Assembly (NCBI GenBank): GCA_947447985.1
Contig: CANFLX010000009.1
Span: 1-64,000, forward strand
Source of the DNA: Comamonadaceae bacterium
GTDB lineage: Bacteria; Pseudomonadota; Gammaproteobacteria; Burkholderiales; Burkholderiaceae_C
DNA length: 64,000 nucleotides
Direction of reading: 5' to 3'
Part shown: one piece after another, positions 19,328-26,808 of the stretch
Layout of the letters: the number at the start of each line of letters is the position of its first letter
How positions within the stretch are numbered: position 1 is the first letter of the stretch
Notes under the pieces: model-generated
Database searches by the model: none
What the model saw: only the letters and a program-made list of their open reading frames with translations
What the model was told of the DNA's origin: nothing
Position numbers and translations under genes: made by a program

Positions 19328-20383
19328 TCAGACCAGTGACTGCTCCAAGCCCTGCAACAGGATGTCTTTGGGCAGATCGATGCCAATAAACACGAGTTTG
19401 CTGTTTTTCACTTCATCAGCGCCCCAGGCCGGGCCCAAATCGCTGCCCATGAGCTGGTGCACGCCTTGAAAGATTACTTTGCGCTCGCTGCCCTTCATAT
19501 ACAGAACGCCTTTGTAGCGCAGCATGCGCGGGCCATAGATGTTGACGATGGCGCCCAGGAAGTCTTCCAGTCGCGCCGGGTCAAAGGCGCGGTCTGACTT
19601 GAACACAAAGCTTTTGACGTCGTCATCCACATGGTGGTGGTGCCCATGGTGGCTGTGGGAAGGATGGTCACAGTGCGCATCGTGGTGGTCATGGTCGTGG
19701 TGATCGTGTCCGTGGTCATGCGCATCTGGCGTCAGGAAATCGGGATCGATATCGAGTTTGGCGTTCAAATTGAAGCCGCGCAGGTCAAAAAAGTCCTTGA
19801 TCGCGACTTCGCCGAAGTGCACGAGGTGCTGGGGCGCACGCGGGTTCATGTGCTTGAGGCGGTGTTGCAGGGCGTCCAGGTCGGCTGCAGACACCAATTC
19901 GGACTTGCTGATGAAAATCTGGTCGGCAAAGCCCACCTGGCGGCGCGCTTCCTGGCGGTCGTTGAGTTGCTCGGGCGCGTGCTTGGCGTCGACCAGGGTC
20001 AATATGGCGTCCAGCAGGTAGGACTCGGCCACTTCATCGTCCATAAAAAAGGTTTGCGCCACCGGGCCGGGGTCGGCCAGACCGGTGGTCTCGATCACCA
20101 CGCGGTCAAAGTCCAGCTCACCTTTGCGCTTTTTCTCGGCCAAGCTTTGCAAAGTCGCGCGCAGGTCTTCGCGGATGGTGCAGCAAATGCAGCCGTTGCT
20201 CATTTGGATGATTTGCTCGGTCGTGTCGGACACCAAAATGTCACTGTCAATGTTTTCTTCGCCGAATTCGTTCTCAATCACGGCGATTTTTTGGCCATGC
20301 GCCTCGTGCAAGATGCGTTTGAGCACCGTGGTTTTGCCGGCGCCTAAAAAGCCGGTCAAGATCGTGGCGGGGATGAGGGACAT
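19328..20383 (-). CDS. CobW/COG0523-family metal-binding GTPase
   Basis: A P-loop GTPase of the CobW/ZNG1 group, thought to deliver or insert metal ions into client proteins. Walker A GFLGAGKTT is at residues 11-19, the metal-binding CxCC motif (GCICC) at 64-68 and the ETTGLADP switch at about 98-105. Residues 222-251 are extremely histidine-rich (17 His plus one Cys in 30 residues), a likely zinc or cobalt reservoir. The CobW C-terminal domain follows. Length is 351 residues. Which metal it handles cannot be read from the sequence. No Zur-type palindrome was recognised upstream. Confidence 0.92.
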   Translation of the reverse strand: MSLIPATILTGFLGAGKTTVLKRILHEAHGQKIAVIENEFGEENIDSDILVSDTTEQIIQMSNGCICCTIREDLRATLQSLAEKKRKGELDFDRVVIETTGLADPGPVAQTFFMDDEVAESYLLDAILTLVDAKHAPEQLNDRQEARRQVGFADQIFISKSELVSAADLDALQHRLKHMNPRAPQHLVHFGEVAIKDFFDLRGFNLNAKLDIDPDFLTPDAHDHGHDHHDHDHHDAHCDHPSHSHHGHHHHVDDDVKSFVFKSDRAFDPARLEDFLGAIVNIYGPRMLRYKGVLYMKGSERKVIFQGVHQLMGSDLGPAWGADEVKNSKLVFIGIDLPKDILLQGLEQSLV

Positions 20384-20449
20384 AGGAGATTTCCAATCGG
20401 AGTGAGAACGGCGCTATTTTCGCAGGCTCGTTGCCAGCGGCGCTCAGCA

Positions 20450-20476
20450 CGGGCGCTAAAGCCCGAAAGTGCGCCC
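20450..20476. repeat. Overlapping inverted repeats between the CobW and yqjD-like genes
   Basis: CGGGC (20450-20454) pairs with GCCCG (20461-20465), while GGGCGC (20451-20456) can instead pair with GCGCCC (20471-20476). The two stems are mutually exclusive. The element lies in the 170-base divergent spacer and could belong to either leader or be a binding site. No function is assigned. A TTGACA at 20484-20489 lies beyond it, but no good -10 follows at normal spacing. Confidence 0.3.
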
Positions 20477-20553
20477 TGACTTGTTGACATGCGTCAGCAA
20501 AGGGCTGGCGCATTACGTCTACAGTGAGACTATTTACAACTTGGAGTGTTTTG

Positions 20554-20865
20554 ATGATTTCACTGGATGCCGACCAAAAAGCCAAACTCATGAGTGACCT
20601 GCGGGTGGTGATCGACGATGCGCAGGAGTTGCTGCGCATGACGGCAGACCAGGTGGGTGACAGCGCCGTGGGGGTGCGCGCCCGGGTGGAAGCGCGCCTT
20701 GCCGACGCAACACGGGATCTGCAGCACCTGCAAGACGATGTGGTGGCCCGCGCAAAGGCGGCCGGACACGCGACCGACGAGTTTGTGCAAGAGCACCCCT
20801 GGCAGTCCATCGGCATTGCCGCAGGACTGGGCCTGGTGGTGGGCTTGCTCATTGCACGGCGCTAA
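20554..20865 (+). CDS. yqjD: DUF883 (ElaB/YqjD/YgaM) family membrane-anchored protein
   Basis: Small proteins of this family are tail-anchored inner-membrane proteins; E. coli YqjD binds ribosomes in stationary phase. The 103-residue protein has an alpha-helical, charged N-terminal part (DADQKAKLMSDLRVV and onward), a central coiled-coil-like stretch, and a C-terminal membrane helix (IGIAAGLGLVVGLLIARR) ending in the paired arginines typical of the family. I chose the ATG at 20554 because GGAG (20543-20546) is seven bases upstream. It is followed by YqjE- and YqjK-like genes, as in E. coli. Confidence 0.88.
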   Translation: MISLDADQKAKLMSDLRVVIDDAQELLRMTADQVGDSAVGVRARVEARLADATRDLQHLQDDVVARAKAAGHATDEFVQEHPWQSIGIAAGLGLVVGLLIARR

Positions 20866-20883
20866 TTCTGGGGTACCAAGCCG

Positions 20884-21300
20884 ATGCGTGAGTCACCGAA
20901 AACTGAGTCTTCCAGCCAAGCGCCTGGGGCGCACGCCGCGGCCCCCGATGGCTTGCTCGCCTCGCTCAAGCAGCTGTTGAAGACTGTTTTAGAGACGCTG
21001 CAGGTGCGCCTGGAGTTGTTGGGCACCGAACTGGAGGCGGAAAAAAGCCGCCTCTTCGACGTGCTGGTGATGGCGCTTCTTGCGCTGGTGTTTCTGGCAT
21101 TGGGCTTGGTGTTGCTGTGCGGCGCGGTGATCTTGCTGTTTCCCGATGGCTGGCGCTTGGCGGCAGCCGCTGGTTTGGCGATGTTCTTTCTGGCGGGGGG
21201 CGTGGCCCTGGTGCTCCTGGCGCGGCGACGCCTGCGCAACCCTTTGGGCATGTTCCACGCCAGTGCCCAAGAGCTGGCGCGGGACCGGGGCGAGCCATGA
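20884..21300 (+). CDS. yqjE: YqjE-like phage-holin-superfamily membrane protein (DUF1469)
   Basis: The 138-residue protein has a soluble amphipathic N-terminal half (LLASLKQLLKTVLETLQ and LELLGTELEAEKSR) and two hydrophobic helices (about residues 59-83 and 90-115). This is the layout of the YqjE/Actinobacterial holin-like family. Despite the family name, no lysis role is implied here, as there is no phage context. It is 18 bases after the yqjD-like gene and overlaps the next gene by ATGA. Function is unknown. Confidence 0.82.
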   Translation: MRESPKTESSSQAPGAHAAAPDGLLASLKQLLKTVLETLQVRLELLGTELEAEKSRLFDVLVMALLALVFLALGLVLLCGAVILLFPDGWRLAAAAGLAMFFLAGGVALVLLARRRLRNPLGMFHASAQELARDRGEP

Positions 21301-21572
21301 GCGCTAAAAGCATGGACCTGCGACTGCGCCAGCAGCGCATCCTGCGCCGCAGTGCACAGCTGCGAACCGATGTGGTCTGTCAAAGCGAATTCTTGAGAGC
21401 CCCTTTGGCGCAGGTCGACCGCCTGCAGCGGGGTGTTCAGTGGTTGCGATTACACCCGATCGGCATGGCTGCCTTGGCGGCCGTCACACTGGCCATGAAG
21501 CCGCGCAATGCGATGTCAAAAATCGGCCGGGCTTGGACGCTCTGGACCATGCTGAGCCGCTTTTTGCGCTAG
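21297..21572 (+). CDS. YqjK-like small protein
   Basis: A 91-residue basic protein whose ATG overlaps the yqjE-like stop (ATGA). The frame itself opens at 21117 but inside the upstream gene. The N-terminal half is a charged helix (LRLRQQRILRRSAQLRTDV), then a short hydrophobic segment (HPIGMAALAAVTLAM) and a basic tail. It occupies the yqjK position of the E. coli yqjCDEK operon. The match is by position, size and charge pattern rather than strong sequence identity. Confidence 0.7.
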   Translation: MSAKSMDLRLRQQRILRRSAQLRTDVVCQSEFLRAPLAQVDRLQRGVQWLRLHPIGMAALAAVTLAMKPRNAMSKIGRAWTLWTMLSRFLR

Positions 21573-21588
21573 CCGGGGTCAAGAGGGT

Positions 21589-22614
21589 TTAAGGCTCTTC
21601 CACACGGCCGTCGGTGTGGCGTGCAAAGCGGCCTTTATCGCGCGCATGCACCGGATCACTGGCGCCCCAGGGCCAGCCACCGAACTCGGTGCGCCGGTAA
21701 TCCGCAAAAGCCTGGTGGATTTCAGCTTGGGTATTCATCACGAAGGGGCCGTACTGGGCCACCGGCTCCGCAATCGGGTGGCCCTGTAGCAGCAACATCT
21801 CGGACTCTTGGTCGCCGTTGACCAGCTCCAGCCTGTGTTGCGCCCGCACTTCAACGACCGATGGTGCGCCAATGCCTCGACCATCCATGGCGATGGAGTG
21901 CCCTTTGAAAAAATACAGCTGGCGGCGTGTTCCGGTATGCGCTGCGGGCGGCAGCGTCCAGTGCGCTCCCGGTGCCATGCGGATGGTGAAGATGGCCAGG
22001 TCTGCGTCCGCCTCGCTGGCCCACGAGTCAGGTGGCGGCGGCAGGCCCTTGGCCCCCTCCAGGGCACCCGCCACCACCACCACATCGGTCGTGCGGCCTT
22101 GCGCATCGACATGGTGGACGGTTTGAACCTTTTCTCCCCAGAACATCGTGAAGTGGGGTTCGGCCATTTTGTTTTTGGCCGGAAGGTTGAGCCAAATCTG
22201 GAACAACTCGGCTGGATTCGGCGCGTCGGCATTGCGCAATGGGAACATCTCACAGTGCACAATACCTTTGCCCGCGGTCAGCCACTGCACATCACCCGGA
22301 CCAAAGCGGGCGGTGGCGCCCAATGAGTCGGAGTGGTCAATATAGCCTTGACGCGCGATGGTCACGGTCTCAAACCCCCGGTGCGGATGGGCTGGAAAGC
22401 CGGGCACCGTGGTGCCGTGGTACATGCTCCAGCCGTCTTTGCCGCCGAAGTCCTGGCCCAGATGGCGCCCGCTTAAGGCTGCATCCGGCCCCATCTGCGC
22501 ATTGCCGCGTGGATACGCGTCCACGTGGTGCACGCAAAACAAGAAGGGATCGATGGTCGGCCACGGCGGGGCTGCAAGCGGTGCGACCGAGAGGATGTTG
22601 GAACTGTGGGCCAT
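21589..22614 (-). CDS. Pirin-family bicupin protein
   Basis: Pirins are metal-binding bicupins; some oxidise quercetin and others act as regulators. The HPHRGFETVT segment holds the metal-binding histidines, followed by a third conserved histidine (GKGIVHCEM) in the N-terminal cupin. The C-terminal cupin (YFFKGHSIAMDG and onward) is degenerate, as usual. The ATG at 22612-22614 with an AGAGG-like site upstream gives 341 residues, slightly long for the family. The partner or substrate cannot be predicted. It is divergent from the BNR-repeat gene. Confidence 0.88.
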   Translation of the reverse strand: MAHSSNILSVAPLAAPPWPTIDPFLFCVHHVDAYPRGNAQMGPDAALSGRHLGQDFGGKDGWSMYHGTTVPGFPAHPHRGFETVTIARQGYIDHSDSLGATARFGPGDVQWLTAGKGIVHCEMFPLRNADAPNPAELFQIWLNLPAKNKMAEPHFTMFWGEKVQTVHHVDAQGRTTDVVVVAGALEGAKGLPPPPDSWASEADADLAIFTIRMAPGAHWTLPPAAHTGTRRQLYFFKGHSIAMDGRGIGAPSVVEVRAQHRLELVNGDQESEMLLLQGHPIAEPVAQYGPFVMNTQAEIHQAFADYRRTEFGGWPWGASDPVHARDKGRFARHTDGRVEEP

Positions 22615-22688
22615 GGTTTGCCTCTGTGGATAGGTGCTCAACGGAAAGGGCGCAACACAAGCGCGAGGGCGGTTGATAATGCCAACCC

Positions 22689-23852
22689 ATGATTGTCCTC
22701 CCATTGCTGGGCCGCCTTACCGTCTCGCTGATGCTGGTCGCAGCCGCGTTCGCGTGGACCATGTCATCGCAATGCCCTGCACCTTCGCAATCGGTTGCTA
22801 TTGCGCCAGCCGGTAGAGCGGACATGACTGGCCAATGGGTGGAGAGAGCGCGAGGCAGTATTCCAATGCCGAGCGGAGTCCCGTCCGCCCATGCGAGTGC
22901 TTTGGTCGCCATGCCACCCTCCGATCCTGCTGTGCTCAGTGCTTTCTGGTTCGCTGGAGACCGCGAAAGCGCGCCTAATGTGGAAATTGCCGCCTCCCAA
23001 TTCAACCGCAGTAGCCAATCCTGGACCCAGCCTCAGATGGTGGTGAACCGCCACGTTGCAGCAAGTATGTTGGGGACTGGGATCCGCCGCCTGGGAAATC
23101 CGATTGCCTGGCTTGACCCCCGCGGGCGCCTGCATCTTTTTGTTGTGGCCACAGGGCTTGGCGGGTGGTCCGCGTCGCGCATCCTGCATTTGGAGCAATC
23201 GAGCCCTTTGGGCGGTCAAGACCTGCAGTTTCGGCCAGTGGGCGTGATTCCCTTGTCTTGGTTATGGAATGTGAGCTACTTGGTACGTACAGCGCCACTG
23301 CCATTGGCGGACGGCGGCATGGTCCTACCTGCATACTTTGAGTTTCGTATCAAGACGCCGGTTGCGCTGCGCTTTGATCAGAACGGCTCGTTTGTCGGAA
23401 TGACACGTATTTCACACCGGACTTTTGCCTTGCAGCCTGCTTTGTTAAGTTTGGCGCCCAACCATTGGCTGGCGCTCATGCGCGACCATGGCGACAACGG
23501 AAAAATCCGGGCTTCCGAGAGTTGGGACAGTGGTGCGACCTGGAACGATGGCAAAGACCTCTCTTTGCCCAATCCGGACGCTGGTATCGCAACACTGAGC
23601 GTTGGCGATATCCATCTTTTGGCTTACAACCCCTCGAGCGAGAACCGCTATGCCCTGACCTTGGCCAACTCCAAATCAGGCACAGACTGGTCGACCATCG
23701 TCGAATTGGAACGGGATCACATGACGGGCCAGGAATACTCCTACCCCTCAATGGCATGGGCCGATAACAGTCTTTGGGTCAGTTACACCGACCGGCGCAA
23801 AAGTATCACTTGGCGCCGCTTTGACTGGTCCCCTGGAGCGGCGAAACCATGA
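22689..23852 (+). CDS. Exported BNR-repeat protein of the sialidase fold
   Basis: An N-terminal hydrophobic stretch (about residues 5-25) looks like a signal peptide or anchor. The body matches the BNR/Asp-box (BNR_2) sialidase-like family. An Asp-box SWDSGATW is at 278-285, LPNPDAGI follows at 293-300, and YNPSSENR, EYSYPSMAW and VSYTDRRKSITW lie toward the C-terminus. These are the family's conserved blocks; the fold is a six-bladed propeller acting on glycans or of unknown activity. True sialidase activity is not established, since the full arginine triad cannot be confirmed by eye. Length is 387 residues. Its stop overlaps the start of the next gene by ATGA, so the two products probably work together. 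Confidence 0.78.
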   Translation: MIVLPLLGRLTVSLMLVAAAFAWTMSSQCPAPSQSVAIAPAGRADMTGQWVERARGSIPMPSGVPSAHASALVAMPPSDPAVLSAFWFAGDRESAPNVEIAASQFNRSSQSWTQPQMVVNRHVAASMLGTGIRRLGNPIAWLDPRGRLHLFVVATGLGGWSASRILHLEQSSPLGGQDLQFRPVGVIPLSWLWNVSYLVRTAPLPLADGGMVLPAYFEFRIKTPVALRFDQNGSFVGMTRISHRTFALQPALLSLAPNHWLALMRDHGDNGKIRASESWDSGATWNDGKDLSLPNPDAGIATLSVGDIHLLAYNPSSENRYALTLANSKSGTDWSTIVELERDHMTGQEYSYPSMAWADNSLWVSYTDRRKSITWRRFDWSPGAAKP

Positions 23853-24520
23853 GTGTTGAAGACCTCTGGACAACCCTGGCTCTGCAGTACGCGCCCTTGC
23901 TGCCGACGACGCAGAGTCTGCAATGGGCGCGCCATTTGCTTTGGAGCATGGTCCTGACTGCCGTGGGGCTCAAGCTGGTCGCACGTTTTTATCGCCGGCC
24001 CCGTTGGCTGCAGCCTCTGCCCTGGTTGCTGGCGCTGTGGGCCTGGGTGCCGGGCCCATGGGGAGTCAGTTATTGGTTGGGCCTGGCCTTCCAAATCCCA
24101 AGCCTGAGCGCTGCATTTCTTGCTCTGTCCGTTGTGCTGCATCGCGCCTCGCATCGGACTTCAGCGTATACCGATCCGCCGCAGGCACCACAGGCTTGGA
24201 GCATTGCCTGGGCGGCGCTGGCGGTTGCAACAGGGGCCCTCCTCGTGTTGGACACCTTTGCAGTTTTCGATTTTTCGATGTACCAGTGGGGCTTTTCACC
24301 TGCGGCATTCGTGGTGGCGCTGAGCATTGCGCTCTTGCCATGGCTTGTGTCGGGCACACAGGGGCTGCGTCAGACGCCGGTGTGGACTTTGCTCGCCGCG
24401 CTTGCCGTGTTTTTGCTCACGCGTTGGCCCACCGGCAATGTATGGGACGCGCTGTTGGATCCCTGCCTGTGGCTGGTGTCGTCGGCTTACCTGCTACGCA
24501 GACCTTGGCGCTGGGGCTGA
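23849..24520 (+). CDS. Polytopic membrane protein of unknown function, coupled to the BNR protein
   Basis: I do not recognise this 223-residue protein. It is strongly hydrophobic and tryptophan-rich, with about six predicted membrane helices (around residues 28-45, 55-72, 75-97, 117-137, 145-165 and 175-195). The loop between helices three and four is polar. Its ATG overlaps the upstream stop, indicating translational coupling. It is not a recognisable transporter, sortase or glycosyltransferase. An anchoring or export partner role is only a suggestion from gene arrangement. Confidence 0.75.
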   Translation: MSVEDLWTTLALQYAPLLPTTQSLQWARHLLWSMVLTAVGLKLVARFYRRPRWLQPLPWLLALWAWVPGPWGVSYWLGLAFQIPSLSAAFLALSVVLHRASHRTSAYTDPPQAPQAWSIAWAALAVATGALLVLDTFAVFDFSMYQWGFSPAAFVVALSIALLPWLVSGTQGLRQTPVWTLLAALAVFLLTRWPTGNVWDALLDPCLWLVSSAYLLRRPWRWG

Positions 24521-24538
24521 GTTTCCCTCGGGTTTCTC

Positions 24539-26320
24539 TCAGGGCTGCGCGGTCAGCAACCATTCACGCCCGAACAACCACTGTTGCGGATACCAGAGGT
24601 TAGACAGGGTCACTTCGCCCGATTTGTGACGGCTTTTGACGTGCCAGCGGTAGCCCAGCACTGTGCATTGCGGCGCACACCGCGGTGCGATCGCTTGTGA
24701 GTCGTTGTCCAACCAAATGACGGCGTCAAAATTCGCGAGCAAAAACGCGAGTCTGGGTGCATCGGGCATCTCAGGGTGCAGCGCGCCAGTGTTGCGCCCA
24801 GCTACGTCGAAAGGCACTAAGGTACTGTCCGGCAGGATGAAGTGAAAACGCTCGTACTGCGCCGTAAATCCGTTGGGCACCGCCACGCGTTTTCCGGACA
24901 GCTGCGACAGCGCGCTTGCCGGGAATTGGGCTTGCGCACTGTCCAGCGGCGCCACCATCAGTCCAAAACAGGCGTAGACGCTGAAGCACCCCACGAGCGC
25001 CGCATTGCGGCTCCAGTTGCTGCGCACCAAGGCCGCGATCGCGGATGCCAGCCCGGCCACCACCGCGGCCATGGCCAGTCCGCGTGTCCATGGAGAAGCG
25101 ATGTCCATGTCGCCGACCACCCAGGCAATGCGTCCGAGGATGACCAAGGCCACGCTGGCGATCAGCAGGGTCAACAAAAACCAGATGCGGGCGATGCGCT
25201 CCCAATGCAGTGCCAGCAGAATGGCCAAGGCGGGCATGGCGGGAATCACATAGCGCGCGGACCGCTGGCTCGGGATGCTGAACACCAGCAGCCACACCAG
25301 CAGCCACAGCCACAAGATCCGCTGCGCGGGCGGTGTTTGCGCCCACACAGGGCCCTTTGCCAGCCGTTTCACACCAGCCATTGCCAACCCCAGCACCACG
25401 AACAGCAGCAATCCTGCGTTCTCAAGGTAGGCCAGCAACTGTGTCCACAGGGGATAGTCCCCCCACAGAGCTGCGTGCCAGTAGCCTTGGCCGCCGGCCA
25501 ATTTGCCTGCGTTTTCGCCCACCACAAACTCTTGCCAAACCGCAGCAGGATCGGGGTCCAGCGCAAACCAAAGCGCAAATACACCCAGGGCAAGGACCGC
25601 ACTCCAAGCCACGGCCAGGGTCACCTTCCAAAGGGATGACCAGCGCGGCGCAGCGTTGATCAGCAGCACGCACCACAAAGTGGCTGCGGCCGGCGCCACC
25701 AGCGCAAAGGATTTGTAGAGCAGCCCGATACCCATGCACAAGCCCAACAGGCTGAAGCATGCGAGCAAGGGGCGTGCACGCCAAGTGACAGGGTGCGACC
25801 GCGGGCGCCGCGCCAATTCGCTCCACAGCACGAACGCCACGGGAACCGACAACCAGAACGTTTCCGGCGCCGATGTCAGGAAGACGCGGCAGTAGCGAAA
25901 CGTGGAGAAAAAGGCCAGATAAATCAGCGCCGCCAGCACACCGGTTCGCCAGTCTCCTCGCATCTGCTTGGCACACCAGGCCACCGCCGCCGCCGTGGAC
26001 AAGGTGTAAACCACGCTGGGCAGACGAAGTGCCACCAGCGACCAGTTCGCACCCCAATGGCTGGCAATGAAAGACTGCCAAAACAACATGGGCGGCTTGG
26101 TGTTGCGCATGTGGTCCAGGTCTGACACCAAGGGCAGCCAATCGCCCGACGCTGCCGTGAGGCGGGCAATGTGGATGTAGACCATCTCATCGCCATTGGT
26201 GGGGGCGTAGAAACTGCCCAGCCCGAAGAAATACAGGGCTACCGCCACCGACAGCAGCGCCAGCCAAGGCCAGACGGCATCTGCCTGCTTGCGGTGGGGG
26301 GCGGTCGCGGGGCCCGGCAT
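24539..26320 (-). CDS. GT-C family glycosyltransferase (ArnT/PMT type, GT39/GT83)
   Basis: Polytopic glycosyltransferases of this type use polyprenyl-phosphate sugars and transfer to lipid A or proteins on the periplasmic side. The 593-residue protein has many hydrophobic helices and the catalytic acidic pair D44-E45 in NGDEMVY in the first external loop. The loop continues with DHMRNTKPPMLFW, as in ArnT-like enzymes. A soluble C-terminal domain of about 140 residues follows. It is eight bases after the GtrA gene. The sugar and acceptor are not predictable; aminoarabinose transfer would need arn genes that are not in this window. Confidence 0.85.
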   Translation of the reverse strand: MPGPATAPHRKQADAVWPWLALLSVAVALYFFGLGSFYAPTNGDEMVYIHIARLTAASGDWLPLVSDLDHMRNTKPPMLFWQSFIASHWGANWSLVALRLPSVVYTLSTAAAVAWCAKQMRGDWRTGVLAALIYLAFFSTFRYCRVFLTSAPETFWLSVPVAFVLWSELARRPRSHPVTWRARPLLACFSLLGLCMGIGLLYKSFALVAPAAATLWCVLLINAAPRWSSLWKVTLAVAWSAVLALGVFALWFALDPDPAAVWQEFVVGENAGKLAGGQGYWHAALWGDYPLWTQLLAYLENAGLLLFVVLGLAMAGVKRLAKGPVWAQTPPAQRILWLWLLVWLLVFSIPSQRSARYVIPAMPALAILLALHWERIARIWFLLTLLIASVALVILGRIAWVVGDMDIASPWTRGLAMAAVVAGLASAIAALVRSNWSRNAALVGCFSVYACFGLMVAPLDSAQAQFPASALSQLSGKRVAVPNGFTAQYERFHFILPDSTLVPFDVAGRNTGALHPEMPDAPRLAFLLANFDAVIWLDNDSQAIAPRCAPQCTVLGYRWHVKSRHKSGEVTLSNLWYPQQWLFGREWLLTAQP

Positions 26321-26328
26321 GGTGTCGC

Positions 26329-26808
26329 TCAGGACTTGCGAAAGGTCCAGCGGTCGTTGGCCAGAAAGTTGCTCACGCTGGCCGCCACGATGGAGACGAC
26401 GTTGGCCAGGCGGTAGTCCATCAGGCCCGAGAGCAGCATGGTGAGCACGTACTGCAGTCCAATGCCAAAGGCGCAGGCGGTCGCGTACTGGCTGAATTCC
26501 ACCCCCAGCATGCGAAGACCCACGGGCCCGGGAGATTCATCGGCCTCCAAGGTTTGGACGCGGTCCTTCCAGGTCCACAGGCGGTTCCAGGTGAAGTTGT
26601 TGATCGTGGCGATGGAGATAGCGAGTGCCAAGGAGAAGTAGGGCTTTTGGTAGGCGGATTCGATGGTGTTGAACAGCACCTCGTGGCCGAAATGCAGCAC
26701 CACCAGGTTCACCACCGCGCCACTGGCGCCCACGATGCCGAATTTCAAATACCGGTAGCGCTCAATCCAAGCTAGGGCCCAAAAAATGAACCGCTGCACA
26801 CCGCTCAT
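26329..26808 (-). CDS. GtrA-family membrane protein
   Basis: GtrA proteins are small four-helix membrane proteins thought to flip polyprenyl-phosphate-linked sugars. The family signature is visible: YLKFGIVGASGAVVNLVVLH, then NFTWNRLWTWKDR, and the last helix ending NFLANDRWTFRK. I use the ATG at 26806-26808, which overlaps the upstream GT9 stop (ATGA), giving 159 residues. It would supply the flipped donor for the downstream GT-C enzyme. The GT2 enzyme (GtrB) that usually makes the donor is not seen nearby. Confidence 0.9.
   Translation of the reverse strand: MSGVQRFIFWALAWIERYRYLKFGIVGASGAVVNLVVLHFGHEVLFNTIESAYQKPYFSLALAISIATINNFTWNRLWTWKDRVQTLEADESPGPVGLRMLGVEFSQYATACAFGIGLQYVLTMLLSGLMDYRLANVVSIVAASVSNFLANDRWTFRKS

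Noticed and set aside
20384-20553. Zur-box search upstream of the CobW gene
   Set aside because: No AT-rich palindrome of the Zur type was seen in the spacer, so zinc control remains a family-based inference only.
20884-21300. Holin-like protein as a sign of prophage
   Set aside because: The gene belongs to the chromosomal yqjDEK-type set; no endolysin, terminase or structural phage gene is nearby.
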